Positions 12,394-24,565 of a stretch of DNA of 64,000 bases are shown piece by piece. The notes under the pieces were generated by a model. That model worked only from the letters and a program-made list of their open reading frames with translations, had not been told where the DNA came from and searched no databases. A program made the position numbers and the translations under genes. Every line of letters starts with the position of its first letter. The stretch's first letter is position 1. The stretch is from Berghia stephanieae (Eukaryota; Mollusca; Gastropoda; Nudibranchia; Aeolidiidae): the NCBI GenBank assembly GCA_034508935.3, contig CM067446.1, positions 26,168,630 through 26,232,629 of the forward strand, written 5' to 3'.

Positions 12394-14445
12394 GTGCAAC
12401 CTCTTTATAACATCATTGGTATTGGAAAAGAATGTCGTTCTAGCGAGTTATTATATAGTTAGGGTTGTATGGTGGTAAAGTACTCTACAATAGCAGTTTC
12501 AGACAGAGTAGGCTACCTGAAAAATAATAGTGCCATATTTCTTCTTGAAACGACAGAGCCGGCTATAGCTTGAAAACTCTTCATCCCTAGCTTGTCTACA
12601 ATTATCTTTGTCTGGTCTATAGTGATAAGCCATGACGTCGGTGTGTTGATTGCTTCATTCTGCTTGAATTACGTCAACATCAGCATTCGTCAGAAGTGAT
12701 GCTTTTTCCCCTGTGGTTCAGTTCAAACCCATGCTATTCGACATTCTCTCTGGTCTTGATCGTGGTCAAGTTCAGGGCTGCCAGATGTCCCTCATGGCCT
12801 ATTTTGACTTCAAATGTGGCCAAATAGAACCTCAAGACCCATTCCGTAGATGAGGCAAAGCATCATAAAAATTTTAAAAAAGAATCAACCCCCGAAAACA
12901 AACTAGCTGGGTGGAGCTATGAGTTACACAAGTATTCAGTCAGTCAATTGCTTGGTGCTAGCTATAGTCCACGCTTTCAACTCTTGGTAAAAGTAGGAGA
13001 GGAGTGGACATTATGAATTCATGAGGTGATCAGAGATTACAATATCGGGTCCATAGCGCAGCATCTTATAACTGTGGCTGTTTCAGTTGGTGTGGCAGTT
13101 CACTAGCTGGCCGACCAGATCAGAATCATGTCACAACAATAAGACATAAACAGCATTGTAATGTGTTATTAGCTAACTGTATTTTTGTGATGATCTTTGA
13201 CATGTTACATCCATTAGCAATCTCTGTATTATTTGAAAACATGAAACAGATAGATCGATGTTTTTATATACACATTTTAAAATCAGATGCTTTATTGAGA
13301 GAACAGGTTCTCAAAAATCACCAAAAAAAATAAAAAATAACCCTTTTAATTGTTTGTCAAACATATGTCAAACATTAGAGAGCAGCCCACATATAACGAC
13401 ATACATTTTAGTAAAAAAGTAAGTTGAGTGTCATCACTATGGCGATAATTGCCAATTTCAAAATGACAGTCAATGCAAAATTTCTAGTCCATTGTAAAAG
13501 CTTGCTTTTCAACCAATGATATCCAGTAGCCATAGCCAATGAACATGTTTGAATAGCCAAACAAATGATGATATCCAGTTCCATTTAGCCTATATGCCAG
13601 TTAATGTGGACATTTTTTGTAAATGAAACAAAGCTAGACAAAAACCTAGCTTACTCGGTGCTTTGCATTGCACAAATGTTCAGTAACCTGTCGACCACCG
13701 TGCCGGCTAGTGAATACTTCACACCAGTGGAACACGTCTCAGTCATATAAGATACATACTGCGCTATCGATCCCCTATTTCTGATTTCTGATCACGCACA
13801 TGAATACGAAAGCAAATCATGATGTCCACTCCTACCTCAACTATGTTGAAAAGAAAAACGCTGATAATCTTGTTTATATATATATATTTTTAAAATTAAT
13901 TTTCTTTTTAAAAAAATAATTTTTTCCTAGTCTAGTCGATTTTGTATTACAAGAGTGGTAGTAGTATTTGGCCACATGAGATTTTATTTGGCCACATTTG
14001 AAGTTGAAATTGGCCATGAGGTACTCTGACTATCTGGCAGCCCTGAACTTGACCACGATCATCAAGAACTGAGAGAAAATCAAAAAGCATGGGTTTGAAC
14101 CACAGAGACTCCCTCCCCCCCCCCCCCCCCAAAAAAAAAAACAACAACCAAAAAACAAAAACAAAACAACCTCCCCTTCCCCCCTCCCCCAAAACAAACA
14201 AAAACTAAAAAACAACCCGAACCAGTGACTGCCACAGAAAAATGTGGCAGCTGCTGACAGATTCGGATGCAGATGCAGGCTGTGACGATGTAGTTCAAGC
14301 CGAGTCAAATGATCAACATAACAACATCGTGGCCTATTATTATAGTTATAGTCCACGGAGCGATAAGTTTTCAAGCAAGCAATGCCTGGCTCTGTCTTTT
14401 CCAGATAATCTATTTTGGTTTAAACTGCCACTGAAGTTGGCTGGA
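12394..14445. repeat. Large degenerate foldback, arms ~650-750 bp with ~580-bp loop
   Basis: Many segments of 12470-13115 reappear in order as reverse complements in 13695-14440. Examples are 'gatcgtggtcaagttcagggctgccagat' against the complement of 14029-14060, 'acttcaaatgtggccaaata' against 13985-14005, 'gtaggagaggagtggacat' against 13815-13840, and 'gacagagccggctatagcttgaaaact' against 14365-14400. Arms are clearly diverged, so it is old. A pogo-like end ('cagtgcaacctctttataac') sits at 12394. The whole may be a foldback or long-TIR transposon. Confidence 0.65.
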
Positions 14446-14531
14446 TAACGATATCAATAGTATGAATCTGAAGTGACAGAGAAAAAAATATACTGGAATA
14501 AAATTGGAAAATCATTCTTTAGGTATTGCAC

Positions 14532-14676
14532 CTTGTTTGATATATTCGGATTTATCAAGGTTAAATTGATTCATCATGTTTGGGCTCTCTTTTTTGCTAC
14601 TGGAATAGCAAACCCTCTTGTATTCCGCACTAGATCCAGATTCTTGAGCATTCAACTTGGATTTAAGACTCTCAAT
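14532..14676 (-). CDS. Exon of coiled-coil protein gene (fifth recognised exon)
   Basis: On the minus strand an acceptor 'aaaatttcag' precedes 145 coding bases (48 codons plus one base) and a donor 'gtgcaat' follows. The product begins IESLKSKLNAQ and ends KSEYIKQ: a short helical start followed by a Ser/Lys-rich segment. The phase-0 acceptor fits the phase-0 donor of the exon at 18555-18722. The exon ends in phase 1, so at least one more exon should lie at lower coordinates, but I could not identify it. Function unknown. Confidence 0.55.
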
Positions 14677-14848
14677 CTGAAATTTTAAAATGCAACACAA
14701 AGATCAGCCAAAAAAATACAAAAGGTTTGACATTGTGAGGCTTTATATTATAAGCTATTCCTCTCTGTTATGATTTTCTGCATGTTATCTCAGACCTAGA
14801 TTCCATCACCGATGTATTCTACGAAGTAGATAATCAACATTCACTCAC

Positions 14849-14866
14849 GTTGTCCAAGTGAACAAT
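14849..14866 (-). CDS. Possible 18-nt microexon of the coiled-coil gene
   Basis: On the minus strand 'ttaacccccag' is followed by 18 bases coding IVHLDN and then a strong donor 'gtgagtg'. It is phase 0 at both ends, so it could be spliced between the exons at 18555-18722 and 14532-14676, and its heptad pattern suits a coiled coil. An 18-base match to splice rules can easily arise by chance. Confidence 0.25.
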
Positions 14867-15377
14867 CTGGGGGTTAACTCTCTCCTTACCAGCTATTTTT
14901 AAAATTTACTTCGAAATTCACACCCACCCGACACATAGACGTTTCCTAATCAAACAAAAAGTAACAAGTGCATTCTATACAGAATGTTTTTCAGCAAAAT
15001 GAGCTTTACAACACAGTGTTTACAGGCCTGTAAATGGTTGGTGAAAAAATTGTCGTAACTTTTTGAACATGCGAAAATAGACACAACAGGACAAAAATAT
15101 GGACACAACACAGACATGACACGTCAATTGACTAGTCAAATCATGTCACTTTCCCCTACTTATTTATAACGAGGTCCTTATTTTATGGTACCAAAAAAAA
15201 ATCCAAATTATTTGAGGGCCCAGGTCTGAGTTAGTTGTAAAATGAAAGGAAGAGAACAATTCCTACCCTTTTGAAGGATGTGTATCTCGTGCATGACACA
15301 GGAAGCTGTGTATCTTCGCTCCTGTTTGTGTTAAATGTTTACGCTGATTCTTTTGTTTATTTGGATTAATTCTTATA

Positions 15378-15617
15378 GAAGACGAAGAAGAAGAAGAAGA
15401 AGAAGAAGAAGAAGAAGAAGAAGAAGAGAGAGAGGAGGAGGAGGAGGAGGAGGAGGAGGAGGAGGAGGAGGAGAAGGAGAGAGAAGAGAAGAAGAGAAGA
15501 AGAAGAGAAGAAGAAGAAGAAGAAGAAGAAGAAGAAGAAGAAGAAAGAAGAAGAAAGAAGAAGAAGAAGAAGAAGAAGAAGAAGAAGAAGAAGAAGAAGA
15601 AGAAGAAAGAAGAAGAG
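15378..15617. repeat. (GAA)n / (GGA)n purine tract
   Basis: About 240 bases of pure purine on the plus strand: GAA repeats, then a GGA block (about 15433-15472), then mixed GAA/GAAA. Long mirror-symmetric purine tracts can form triplex DNA. The poly-Arg/Glu and poly-Ser/Leu/Pro frames across it are artefacts. Confidence 0.95.
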
Positions 15618-17600
15618 GTAGTGTGGTCGTGTGAGAGCTTTCGAAGAGGAATATATATTTTGAAGAAAAATAGTTATTTCGTATTATTTTTTTCCGTCTC
15701 ACATCCGGACGGAACCAAAGAAATATAGAGACTGAGAAATAAGAACCGGAGATATGCATGTGTTTGGTAGCAAAATAGAGAGAAACCTTCCGGTCCGGTT
15801 CGACACACTTCTGTGTGTGCATTATTTACTGACTAGGTGTGTGTGTGTGTGAAGACGACTCGCGCGAACTTCGCAACCTCTCTCTCGCTGGCTGTGGGAC
15901 TGTGGCACAGTAGCCAGGCAGTGAATACATCCACGGCTAGCAGAGCGTGTAGGTGTGGCATGATAATATTATAGCTTTTGTTTTGTTTTGTCTTTGATGC
16001 GACAAATAAAAAGGTTTTTTTTTTTTTTTTTTTTTTAAAGTCGGCATTTGAAACGGAATAAAATCTATTTTTTTCGAGGAACGAAATGAAAGTCTTTTAT
16101 TTTCTTTTTAGTGGTTCTGTTCTTTGACGTTACGAATTTTATTTTTACTATTATCTTTTTTTTTTTTTTTAGCACTTATAGAACAAAATCGTACTGTCGG
16201 AAATCCGACAATAGACGGAAGATTTACAGGCCTGTGTTTAGTATCTATAGCTGTAATCAAAACATTTCTTTAAATGTTGTGCTGTACAAGAGAAATCAGA
16301 ATGAGAAAATTGTCGGTTGCATCGTAACTAATGTGACGATTTTCCTATGGGTGACAGGAAAGGGTTAATGTTCTTGTCAAAGCTGAAACATTGCTTTTTA
16401 TTTTTCCTCCTTTTTCTTCAGAGGTCTGTAAATTTTAGGTCTCACATATTCAGACTGTTTGTTTGCCTTTCTGTGATTCTAAGTTGAACATCAAGGTTTA
16501 TAACCACCAGGAATAGTTCTATATTTACCAATCAGTTCTCTGCTCTCTAAAATATATTTCAAAAACATTTTTGATTACATGTGTAACCCATACATTTTTT
16601 CCAATGATCGTTATTTCCTACATAATATTGTCTCTGAATAAATATGAAGTTCATGATTTTCATCAGGTTTGTATAATTACCTAAAGTCATTGTGCACATT
16701 TGGTTTTATGGCTTTCTCTTTTGATTGATGTCATTAAGTGAATCCAACTCTAGAAAGATCTGATACCATTGGCTCAAGAGTGCGCAATTCTGATCTCTTT
16801 TTATTTCAAAAGATTTGCAGTAATAATTAAAATTTTAATGCTTTAAGCCTAGTCATTTTGTAAGTTGATATGCTGATATTTTGCATATATTGTTAAGGCT
16901 CTCCATTCTTGTAGGTTTATCTGAAAGACTCTCAGCTCAGATGTATTCTCAGGAAATAGATATCTATCTATAACTCATTCACTTTGTTAAAGTTGATAAG
17001 TGAGGTTCATCCATTGTTGATGAATGGATCTACGTTGATGTTTAACTTTGGTCAACGGTTTGCTGGAAGAGAATAAAATTCCTTTGACCCTTAAAGTTCC
17101 TTTCAAAACTCATCATCATCTCCTTTCTTACTTTCGATGCTATCTGAATCAGGACATAAATTAATGTGTAGAAAGAGTGTTGATGTTATCTTCCTATGTA
17201 TTTACTGCTTGTGATGCGTATAAGCCCTTATCTAAACACGATTTTTAAATCAATGAGGACCCTGCCTCTGTTGTGTAAGGTGCCAAGTCAAGACTCCATG
17301 AAAACACATCAGTTATTTGTTTTAAATCTTCAACAAAAGCATTTGTTATTAATTCCGAATTCCTATCCTGTGTGGCATTCTTATAATGGATAGCTTTAGG
17401 GTATCAAAATAACAATTTCTCACTGATGAACATTGTACTTTATGTTTTGTTCTTTATCCACTGAATCTGTTGTCACATTATTCAATTTAGATTCACTATT
17501 GCCTTCATTAGCGTTATTCTATGACATTAGAATAAATTTGTAAAATCTGATAAGACTTGACTCGAATTTAATGCCTCTGTATAAACAAGTGGATTAATTC
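15618..17600. other. Intron or intergenic DNA, no exon seen
   Basis: Contains a less AT-rich patch at 15700-15960 and a poly-T run at 16015-16036. It lies within the span of the minus-strand coiled-coil gene (between the exons at 14532 and 18555) and is best read as intron. Confidence 0.45.
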
Positions 17601-17614
17601 TCTTTGACTACTGT

Positions 17615-17911
17615 GCGGCTATGTGGTCTAGTGGTATGACACTCGCTTTCGGATCGGAAGGTCCTAGGTTCGAGCCTCGCACTCGGCGCATAGTTGAGTC
17701 CTTGGAAAAGGCTCTTTACTCTCTTTCTCTCACTGTACTCAGGTTTAAAATGAGTACCTGGTCGTTAACAGCGCTGTCTTTGTCCGAAAAATTGTAATAT
17801 CGCCTAACAGGCGTTATGTTCCGTCCTACATGTTAAATGTTGCTGTTGACCAGGGACCCCTTGTAAAGCGCTTTTAGCACATTTAGTGGATATTGCGCTA
17901 TATAAAAGCTC
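17615..17911 (+). mobile_element. tRNA-Arg-headed SINE (family A), near full length
   Basis: The best-preserved family A copy after the one at 3788: 'gcggctatgtggtctagtgg' head, 'ggttcgagcctcgc' B box, full body and 'ggatattgcgctatataaaagctc' tail. It sits in an intron of the minus-strand coiled-coil gene, in the opposite orientation to it. Confidence 0.85.
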
Positions 17912-18554
17912 AATTTACTGTCTTTTTGGTTTCTTAACTTTTTTTGACAATACAGAAATGCCCTTTGGGCTGAACTCCATCAAAGGAACTACCTGTTATG
18001 TGTCAAAATAGACCTGTTTTAGCACTACAGTCAACCTGTGGCCTTGCAGCTTGGAAGCCTGAGATAAAAAAGGGCTACAAATTACTGCATTGTGGGCTGA
18101 CAAAATCCTTCAACCGAGCGAGGATGAAGAGCCACCTTTGGCATAATGGGAAATGAAAAATTTTAAAAAGGGAGCCCAATTGCATTGTGATGATAGTGTG
18201 CTACTTGTAAGTCTGAGTCTGAGACAAAAGAGTGACTTCATATTATTCCCCTGTGGGCTATTAAACTCCATCAATCTAGCACAGAGAAGGAGCCCAATTA
18301 TGTTGTAAAAAAAAGGAGCAAAGTTTTAGAAAAGCAGCAAAACAAATAGGGCAATAAATAAGGTTCCAACATTTAAACCACCACATAATGTCACTTCCAC
18401 ATAGAGAAACAATATTACAAATTCCAGACTATGAATATAACAGCACAAAGAAAAACAAAACATGTCAAGCCTGGTGAAAAGTTGAACATGAACCGAGGGA
18501 GTTGCCAGATTCTTTGTTTAGTCCCACTCTGGAATGGGACAAGGTAGAACATAC

Positions 18555-18722
18555 CTTTTCCTTAAATCGTTTCACATCTCTTCTAAACCTGTTTCTCTCA
18601 TCTTCTAACGACCGTTCCAGATTTTTACACCTTTTTGTCTCTTCTAGGAGCTTATCACAAGTTTCCTTGTATTTTTTCAAAAAAGCCTCATCTTCTGACA
18701 TCCTCTTCTTCAATTCTTCATC
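18555..18722 (-). CDS. Exon of coiled-coil protein gene (fourth recognised exon)
   Basis: On the minus strand 'cttccttcag' precedes and 'gtatgttct' follows 168 bases, exactly 56 codons, phase 0 at both ends. The product (DEELKKRMSEDEAF...RFKEK) is charged and heptad-like throughout, with no Pro or Gly, typical of a long coiled coil. This is the most convincing exon of the gene. Coiled-coil proteins of centrosomes, cilia or cytoskeleton are plausible relatives, but I cannot name the family. Confidence 0.7.
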
Positions 18723-18788
18723 CTGAAGGAAGAGAATTGCAGATACTTTTTAAAGTTTGACATCAATGTATTTTGAATTTTAAAAAAT

Positions 18789-19013
18789 AAATACGAACAT
18801 TTATATAGAGCATTTCCACTGATTAACCATGCTCAATGTGTTTCACAAAGTTTCACTTATTCCCCTATAAGGAATCATAGCTCCATTTCATACAGAACCT
18901 GTTGTTTGTTGGGCATCTTTTTTATCTTACCTATCTTAAAACATCTGTTGCAGCCAGGTTCTCATTCACAACGTGAAGCAAGTGCTCTACCACCTGAGCT
19001 ATCCAACCCCTTA
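18789..19013 (-). mobile_element. tRNA-headed SINE, minus strand
   Basis: Read on the minus strand it starts 'ggggttggatagctcaggtggtagagca', a clear tRNA A-box region, followed by a degenerate B-box area. It ends 'ttgagcatggttaatcagtggaaatgctctatataaatg', a relative of the family A tail. It is a different SINE family from family A and lies in an intron of the coiled-coil gene. Confidence 0.7.
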
Positions 19014-19577
19014 TTCTATTTTATATTAAATTAGTTTTTTTTAAAAGAGGCCATGCAACACCTTTGAATTAGACCCACGGCACAGAACGAACAAACATTC
19101 AGCTGGAAATCCAAAACTCATTAAACCACCACTGTTAATGACCAATTGATCACTGACTGACCCATCATGCTACCTGTACGAGCTCTTTTCACTGACCATT
19201 TTTATTCAACGATATGCCAATTTTATTGGTGTCTTTAATCAAGCACAATTTAAAATCATTTTATGTTACAGATTTGTTTTTGGTGTGAACAATACAAGAT
19301 AAAATCAAATTTTGTTATGATACCAAACACATAACAAGTAATAAACAAAAATGAATATAACAGCTTCAAAAAAGAACAAAATTTCGTAATTCTAAAAATT
19401 ATTCAAAGTAGTTGGCTAGTCTGCATAAACATTTCGAGAGGCCATCAATTTTGTCATAGCAACAACATGGCCGCCATGAGTGTAAAGTGTGTATAAATTC
19501 ATCACTTATTTTTTGTTAAACAATAAATAGACATCAAGAGACGAACCAGATAAGAAAAAATACATGGATAAATTGAT

Positions 19578-20094
19578 GTTTGTTTTGTTTTCAAGGGTTT
19601 TACAGTGCTTGCAACACATTAAGGTCATATCAGCGCCAGTAAAAAGGAAAAAATGGGATAGTAAAAAGTTCTAGAATTACAATTAAAGCACCCAAGAGCA
19701 ATCAAGAAAAAGGGAGAATTGGATCAAATAGGGAACAGATGTAGATTCCAAGAGCACACTATCAGTGTACTAAGTTTGAGATCACTAAATGTCTCATCCA
19801 GACACAAGCACAGGTCCCCACACTCAATTGTTTATGAATCATACATATTTAAAAGGAAAAATAATACATTGCATAAGAGAGAGATGGTTTACAAGGAAAA
19901 AATATCATCTCCCAAAACTAACTATGCATTTGACTGTTTCCCTCTCAGCCAGGGTATCCGAACAGAGCCAGGACAAAATCAAGTAATCTCATTCCAAGAC
20001 AAAGACAGAAAGCAAGTTGGAAAACAGATATAGGGGGATAGAAGACACAGTATGTACCTCCCTGCCCACTATGGGAGGTCAGGAACTCCACCCA
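19578..20094 (-). mobile_element. Family B retroposon with perfect 12-bp target duplication
   Basis: Complete copy on the minus strand. Its 5' end 'tgggtggagttcctgacctccc' abuts 20095 and its A-rich tail (complement of gtttgttttgttttcaaggg) abuts 19578. The flanks carry ggataaattgat at 19566-19577 and 20095-20106, which defines both ends exactly and shows target-primed insertion. It lies in an intron of the coiled-coil gene. Confidence 0.88.
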
Positions 20095-20177
20095 GGATAA
20101 ATTGATAAAATCAACGATGTGAAATAAGATCTCTCACAAACAGGGAGGAATCAATTCTTTTGATAGCAAATGATATA

Positions 20178-20364
20178 CAGTGAAATTCATTCTTTTCTTT
20201 TTTTTTTGCCAAACTTCTTTCAGAGCGGGCAATTAGGCAAATTTCATCTTTAAAAGTGGGCATTTAGTTGTTTTTTTAAAGAGAAAAAATTCCGTTTCAC
20301 CAAATTAGCGGGCATTTAGACAAAACAGGAACTAAGCCGGCAGGCATTTAGGCGATCACCACTG
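20178..20364. mobile_element. 187-bp MITE-like element, TA-flanked
   Basis: It begins TA-CAGTG and ends CACTG-TA, the end and target pattern of Tc1/mariner and pogo-like MITEs. Internally it repeats a 'gggcatttag' motif three or more times. No coding capacity. Longer inverted-repeat homology between the ends is weak. An ATT/ATC microsatellite follows to about 20490. Confidence 0.5.
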
Positions 20365-20524
20365 TATTATTATTATTATTACCATAATCATCATGATTAT
20401 AATTATCATTATCAATATTACTATTATTATTATTATCATCATTATTATTATTATTGATATAATTGTAATTATTATTATCATTCTCATCATCATACAGATT
20501 AGAAATATTTTACATAATTGTTAC

Positions 20525-20617
20525 CTCCTTTTCCATCTTATGATCAGAAAGAGAACCTTGATATTCAGTAGATCTTGCATGGACTTCTGCTGTGGAATGT
20601 CCACCAGAGGCCATATT
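20525..20617 (-). CDS. Exon of coiled-coil protein gene (third recognised exon)
   Basis: On the minus strand 'atttccacag' precedes and 'gtaacaatt' follows 93 bases, exactly 31 codons, phase 0 at both ends. The product starts NMASGGHSTAEV and ends SDHKMEKE; it is hydrophilic and not obviously helical, perhaps a linker between coiled-coil parts. Confidence 0.6.
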
Positions 20618-21660
20618 CTGTGGAAATATGAGACATTGTACATTGAATTCCACCTATACAGGGTAGCGCTTAGAGATCGGGTGTATTTAAACAATAAAAA
20701 ATTCCCTAACTTTGGCTTCAAACAGATTTGATTGACATTACCATTCAATGAGGTGTCAGAGTCACATGTAAAAAAAAACAACAAACATTTATTATCATTT
20801 TTATCATTTGGTATTGGTATCTTTTTAAATTCGTTAATTCATAAATGCTTCCACAGAAAATTCTCCCATTAATTGCATGTATTAAACAGGTTCTTTGCAA
20901 TAATCAGACTTTCAAACTAGTTATTGTACGTTATTAATGCAATCACACACATTCTTTGATGTGTTCCTGCAAGAAATATACTGATATAAATATTATTGGT
21001 TGTGTAAAGAGTGGCTTGCTTTTAAAGCATGACTAGTCATTGAGATTGAGTCGTTTTATGAGCACCCTGGAGGTAAGTGAAAGAGAAAGAATTTTTACAG
21101 AATTATTTCCTGCCATAAGGGAAATAACATAAAAGTTTTGATTTTCCTTGATATCAAATAGTGTTGTTTTTGTCTACAGCCTAAAAAAGCTGCACAAGTA
21201 ATCCGAAGTGTCAAATTATCTTGTTCTAGAAAACAAAAGCCAAGTGCTTGTGAGTGAAACGTTTGAAAATGTTATATTAAGGTGATTTTTTTCACATTAA
21301 CATAAGAGTAAAATTCAAAAGATGTTAAATGCTTGTTAATTGACTAACAAGAAAAATAAAAAATAATGTGTTTATTATTGTTTTTAGGAACTTAATAGCA
21401 ATTTTTATATTTATACTGTAGAGGTTTAAAGTTTCCAATCATAGTCTGTGTGCAAAATATTTGGAACAACATTCATAAAACTGCTTACCTATTATCAACA
21501 TGTACCGTTATTATAATTATATCCAATCTTATTAACAGTTTTGCTGGAGTTTGCATCCCTACAAGAATTTTAAAATCATTTACATAGATGAACTGACTCG
21601 AATAATAAGTACAAGTTTAGTTTATTCATTTATCCATTCTCTTTCATTTCATTTAATTAC

Positions 21661-21747
21661 CGAATCAGGCGGCAATTCCACATTCATCTCACATATTCCA
21701 GCTTGTTGGAGACACATCTTTAATTCTTGCTGAATTTTTTCCTGTCT
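21661..21747 (-). CDS. Exon of coiled-coil protein gene (second recognised exon)
   Basis: On the minus strand 'tttcaaaacag' precedes and 'gtaattaaat' follows 87 bases, exactly 29 codons, phase 0 at both ends. The product (RQEKIQQELKMCLQQAG...ELPPDS) is an amphipathic helix followed by a Pro-containing end. It continues the helix predicted at the end of the exon at 26530-27310. Confidence 0.6.
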
Positions 21748-22477
21748 CTGTTTTGAAAGATCATTACAATGGTTATTATAATATTGGGTGTGGCTTTGGT
21801 ATACTACAAAAAAATATAGTTTCTTTTTTTCTTGTTTATATACATGAGTGTAGTTGTTTGCTTAAAACTAGATACTCTAAACCTTCAAAACATATTTTTC
21901 ATGATTTTTTAAAAAATCCAGTGGTGACATGGTTAAATGCTGACTCAGCGTTTTACACATTACGTTATTTTGAGTAGATCTCAAAACATATTCTAGTTTA
22001 AGGCCAGACATTTGGCATGATAACTCCTATGGAGGTCCTCTAACGCCTTACAAAAGCCAATTTTGAGTATCTTTATCATCTATAACATATTCAGCCTCAA
22101 AGTGTGCCATTATTAGGCTATACTGAGGTCTCCAAATTTAGAGGATAGTTACAGAAAATAAGGTCCTAACTCAAAAACTATAACATCAGCTAATTAAAAA
22201 ATCTCTTTGTAAAGTCATAAATATACATATATTAAATGTGGCAAAATTACAGCCAATTCTGGTAGTTACCTTTTTAGATCTATTTAGTGAGGCAAGTTAG
22301 TCAAAAATGACATTTTGAAAAAAAAAAAATGCAAAAATACATTACAAATGCCTAAACAAAAGACTAGACACATATTTTGTGCATGAATCTACATATTTTA
22401 TGGAACTTTAAAACAGTGCAAACCTTTTCAAAATATTGATAAGCTAACAACAACTTGTAAAGGATGTAGCCACATAT

Positions 22478-22672
22478 TTTAACCCTTTCGCATTTTGCAA
22501 AGATGATACAAAAGCACAAAACTTAAATGCATCATTGGAACCCAACACAGCAAGATGAATGAAAACTGTTACATTGTGAATATTTTGCACATAACTGAAT
22601 ATGGTCCGTTTTGTATTTTTATATCATATTTTAACCCTTTAGCATTTTGCAAAGATGATACAAAAGCACCAA
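22478..22672 (+). repeat. Pair of ~45-bp direct repeats 150 bp apart
   Basis: 'aaccctttcgcattttgcaa...' with the adjoining 'gatgatacaaaagcac' occurs near 22480 and again near 22630 with one or two changes. No known element is recognised; it lies in an intron of the minus-strand coiled-coil gene. Confidence 0.7.
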
Positions 22673-22842
22673 GCTTTTGTCCCCCAAAAAATGTTAAACG
22701 GTCTCTTAAATGAAAAAAAAGTTGGTTCAATATGCACCATTTACATCACAAGTAAGCCATATTAAACCAAACCATATCAATCCCTTGGTATCACCACTCT
22801 TATGAGTGAATTTTCATTCATTGCCTATAATCAGATAGTCAT

Positions 22843-24235
22843 CCATAATAATAATAAGTTATCTATATAGTGCTCAACTTCCACTTAAGTGCTCAGCGGC
22901 GCTTTACAATATTAATTATCATTCAAACATTCATTCGTTGACAATTTTGAGAATACATATGAAGAAACAAACACATACACAAGCACACAAACTCAATCAC
23001 AGATCTTAAAAACAAAGTGGCACATGGCTCAGTTTGTGTCATCATAATTATGTCATACAAGTAATTATTCCTTTGTTTGTTTTGTTTTGACTCTATTTAA
23101 TGAATGTTTTTTTGTGTTCTAGACGCCATCATGACAGTGTTTTTGTATAATGGTCATATTTGGCTTATTTTGTTCCTTATATTTTTGATAAGTCTTTTTG
23201 GATGATTTCCATATTCTTGTACGCCATGATGACACAATGACTTTCGTATAATTGATAGTTATTTTTCTTTCTTTAACCATTCATATTATTTTTCATGTTA
23301 TTTCATCAAATAAATTTGAAAACAGCATCATTTCAAAGTGTTTTATTTGTGTTTTGGTGCTTTTTGTGTCACATTTCCTCTGTCATGCACGTCGTACAAG
23401 ACATGTGTGCTAAGCATGTTTCTACGCCTGTAGCTGGGTGACCCTTGCTTCACTTATCTTCTGTTATATATTTAAAAAAACTGTGGGTCTCACTTTACAT
23501 TTTGGTGGAACTTCACAGCTTTGGGTGCATTTTGAAAAATTGACCTTTTTGTGACATTCATGGGACCACCTTTTGAGAATGAGTCAGATACATTTACATT
23601 CATACACGAACATACACACACACACATACTTACACCAATATTACTCACTGACATTGGTATTAGTAACTTATTCTAACGAAAGACAATTGAAATGATTAAT
23701 TACAACAACAAAAGTTCAGTTATACAGTGGAAATTGTCAGTCTGAACTTAAGACCAAAACTGGAATAAAATAAACTTAAAATTAAAATTAGATTTAAGGC
23801 ATATTCTGTGAGTGAAACTATTCGTAAGCTCAGGAAAAAAGTTCTGTCTTAAGGTGTTTTTTGAAAAACTGACTATCCCTAATTACAATTACGCATTCCA
23901 CAAGATGGGGCCGCTTACATAAAAAGACTTATTACTAAGGGATAATCTGGTTCTTGAGATGATTAAGAGAGAGTCTTCAGACGACCTTAGTGGCTGTGTT
24001 GGATTATAATGTTGACATAAATCCATGACGTATCCTGGAGCATGATTATTTATACATTTATGAACAATAATACAAATTTTAAAAACAATATTTTCACTAA
24101 CTGGCAAGCAATGGAGATTATATAGAATTTCTTTTGTAGGGTCATTAGATTTTTTAATCAGTTTTGCGGCTCTGTTTTGAATATTTTGCAAATGTTGTAT
24201 CATTTAATTGGCGCACCTAAAAGCAATGAATTACA
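22843..24235 (-). mobile_element. LINE fragment (CR1/L2-like), C-terminal ORF2 end and 3' tail
   Basis: On the minus strand 24203-23889 encodes about 104 residues of a non-LTR retrotransposon C-terminus: an 'NIQNRAAKLIKK' motif, then 'LHCLPVSENIVFKI', 'RSSEDSLL' and 'SGPILWNA'. A decayed 'SVFQKTP' block follows near 23860. The distal end at 22843-22910 reads 'gtaaagcgccgctgagcac...ctatatagataactt', a LINE tail with an ATT repeat. Sequence between 23000 and 23600 is not obviously LINE and may be a separate insertion. Confidence 0.65.
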
Positions 24236-24494
24236 GTAGTCATCCCTACAAGAGTCATGTGGGGTAAATGTGTAAAGTTTCTTAATGAAGGACAGAAAGT
24301 TAGGACCATACTTTGCAATCATTGTATTTAAGCTAATTATACTGACTATGCTCAAAATTACTTGACTTTGTTACAAGATGAGGGTACTGTTTAGTTATTG
24401 ATGCCAGATTCATGCTGAGAACTTTATTAATAAAGGGAGAAAATTCTTCTAGTAGAGCCACCAATGCAGAAAAAGTCTAACAATGACTTGCAAG

Positions 24495-24565
24495 TGTGGC
24501 AACGTGGTCTTATGGTATGACACTCGCCGTTGGATCGGAAGGTCCTGGCTGCGACTCCCACTGTT
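24495..24565 (+). mobile_element. Family A SINE, head only
   Basis: 'acgtggtcttatggtatgac' and 'ggatcggaaggtcctgg' match the family A tRNA-Arg-like head. The body and tail are absent at this place. Confidence 0.6.

Noticed and set aside
15335-15822. Poly-Arg/Glu and poly-Ser/Leu/Pro open frames
   Set aside because: Translation of the GAA/GGA purine tract in both directions.
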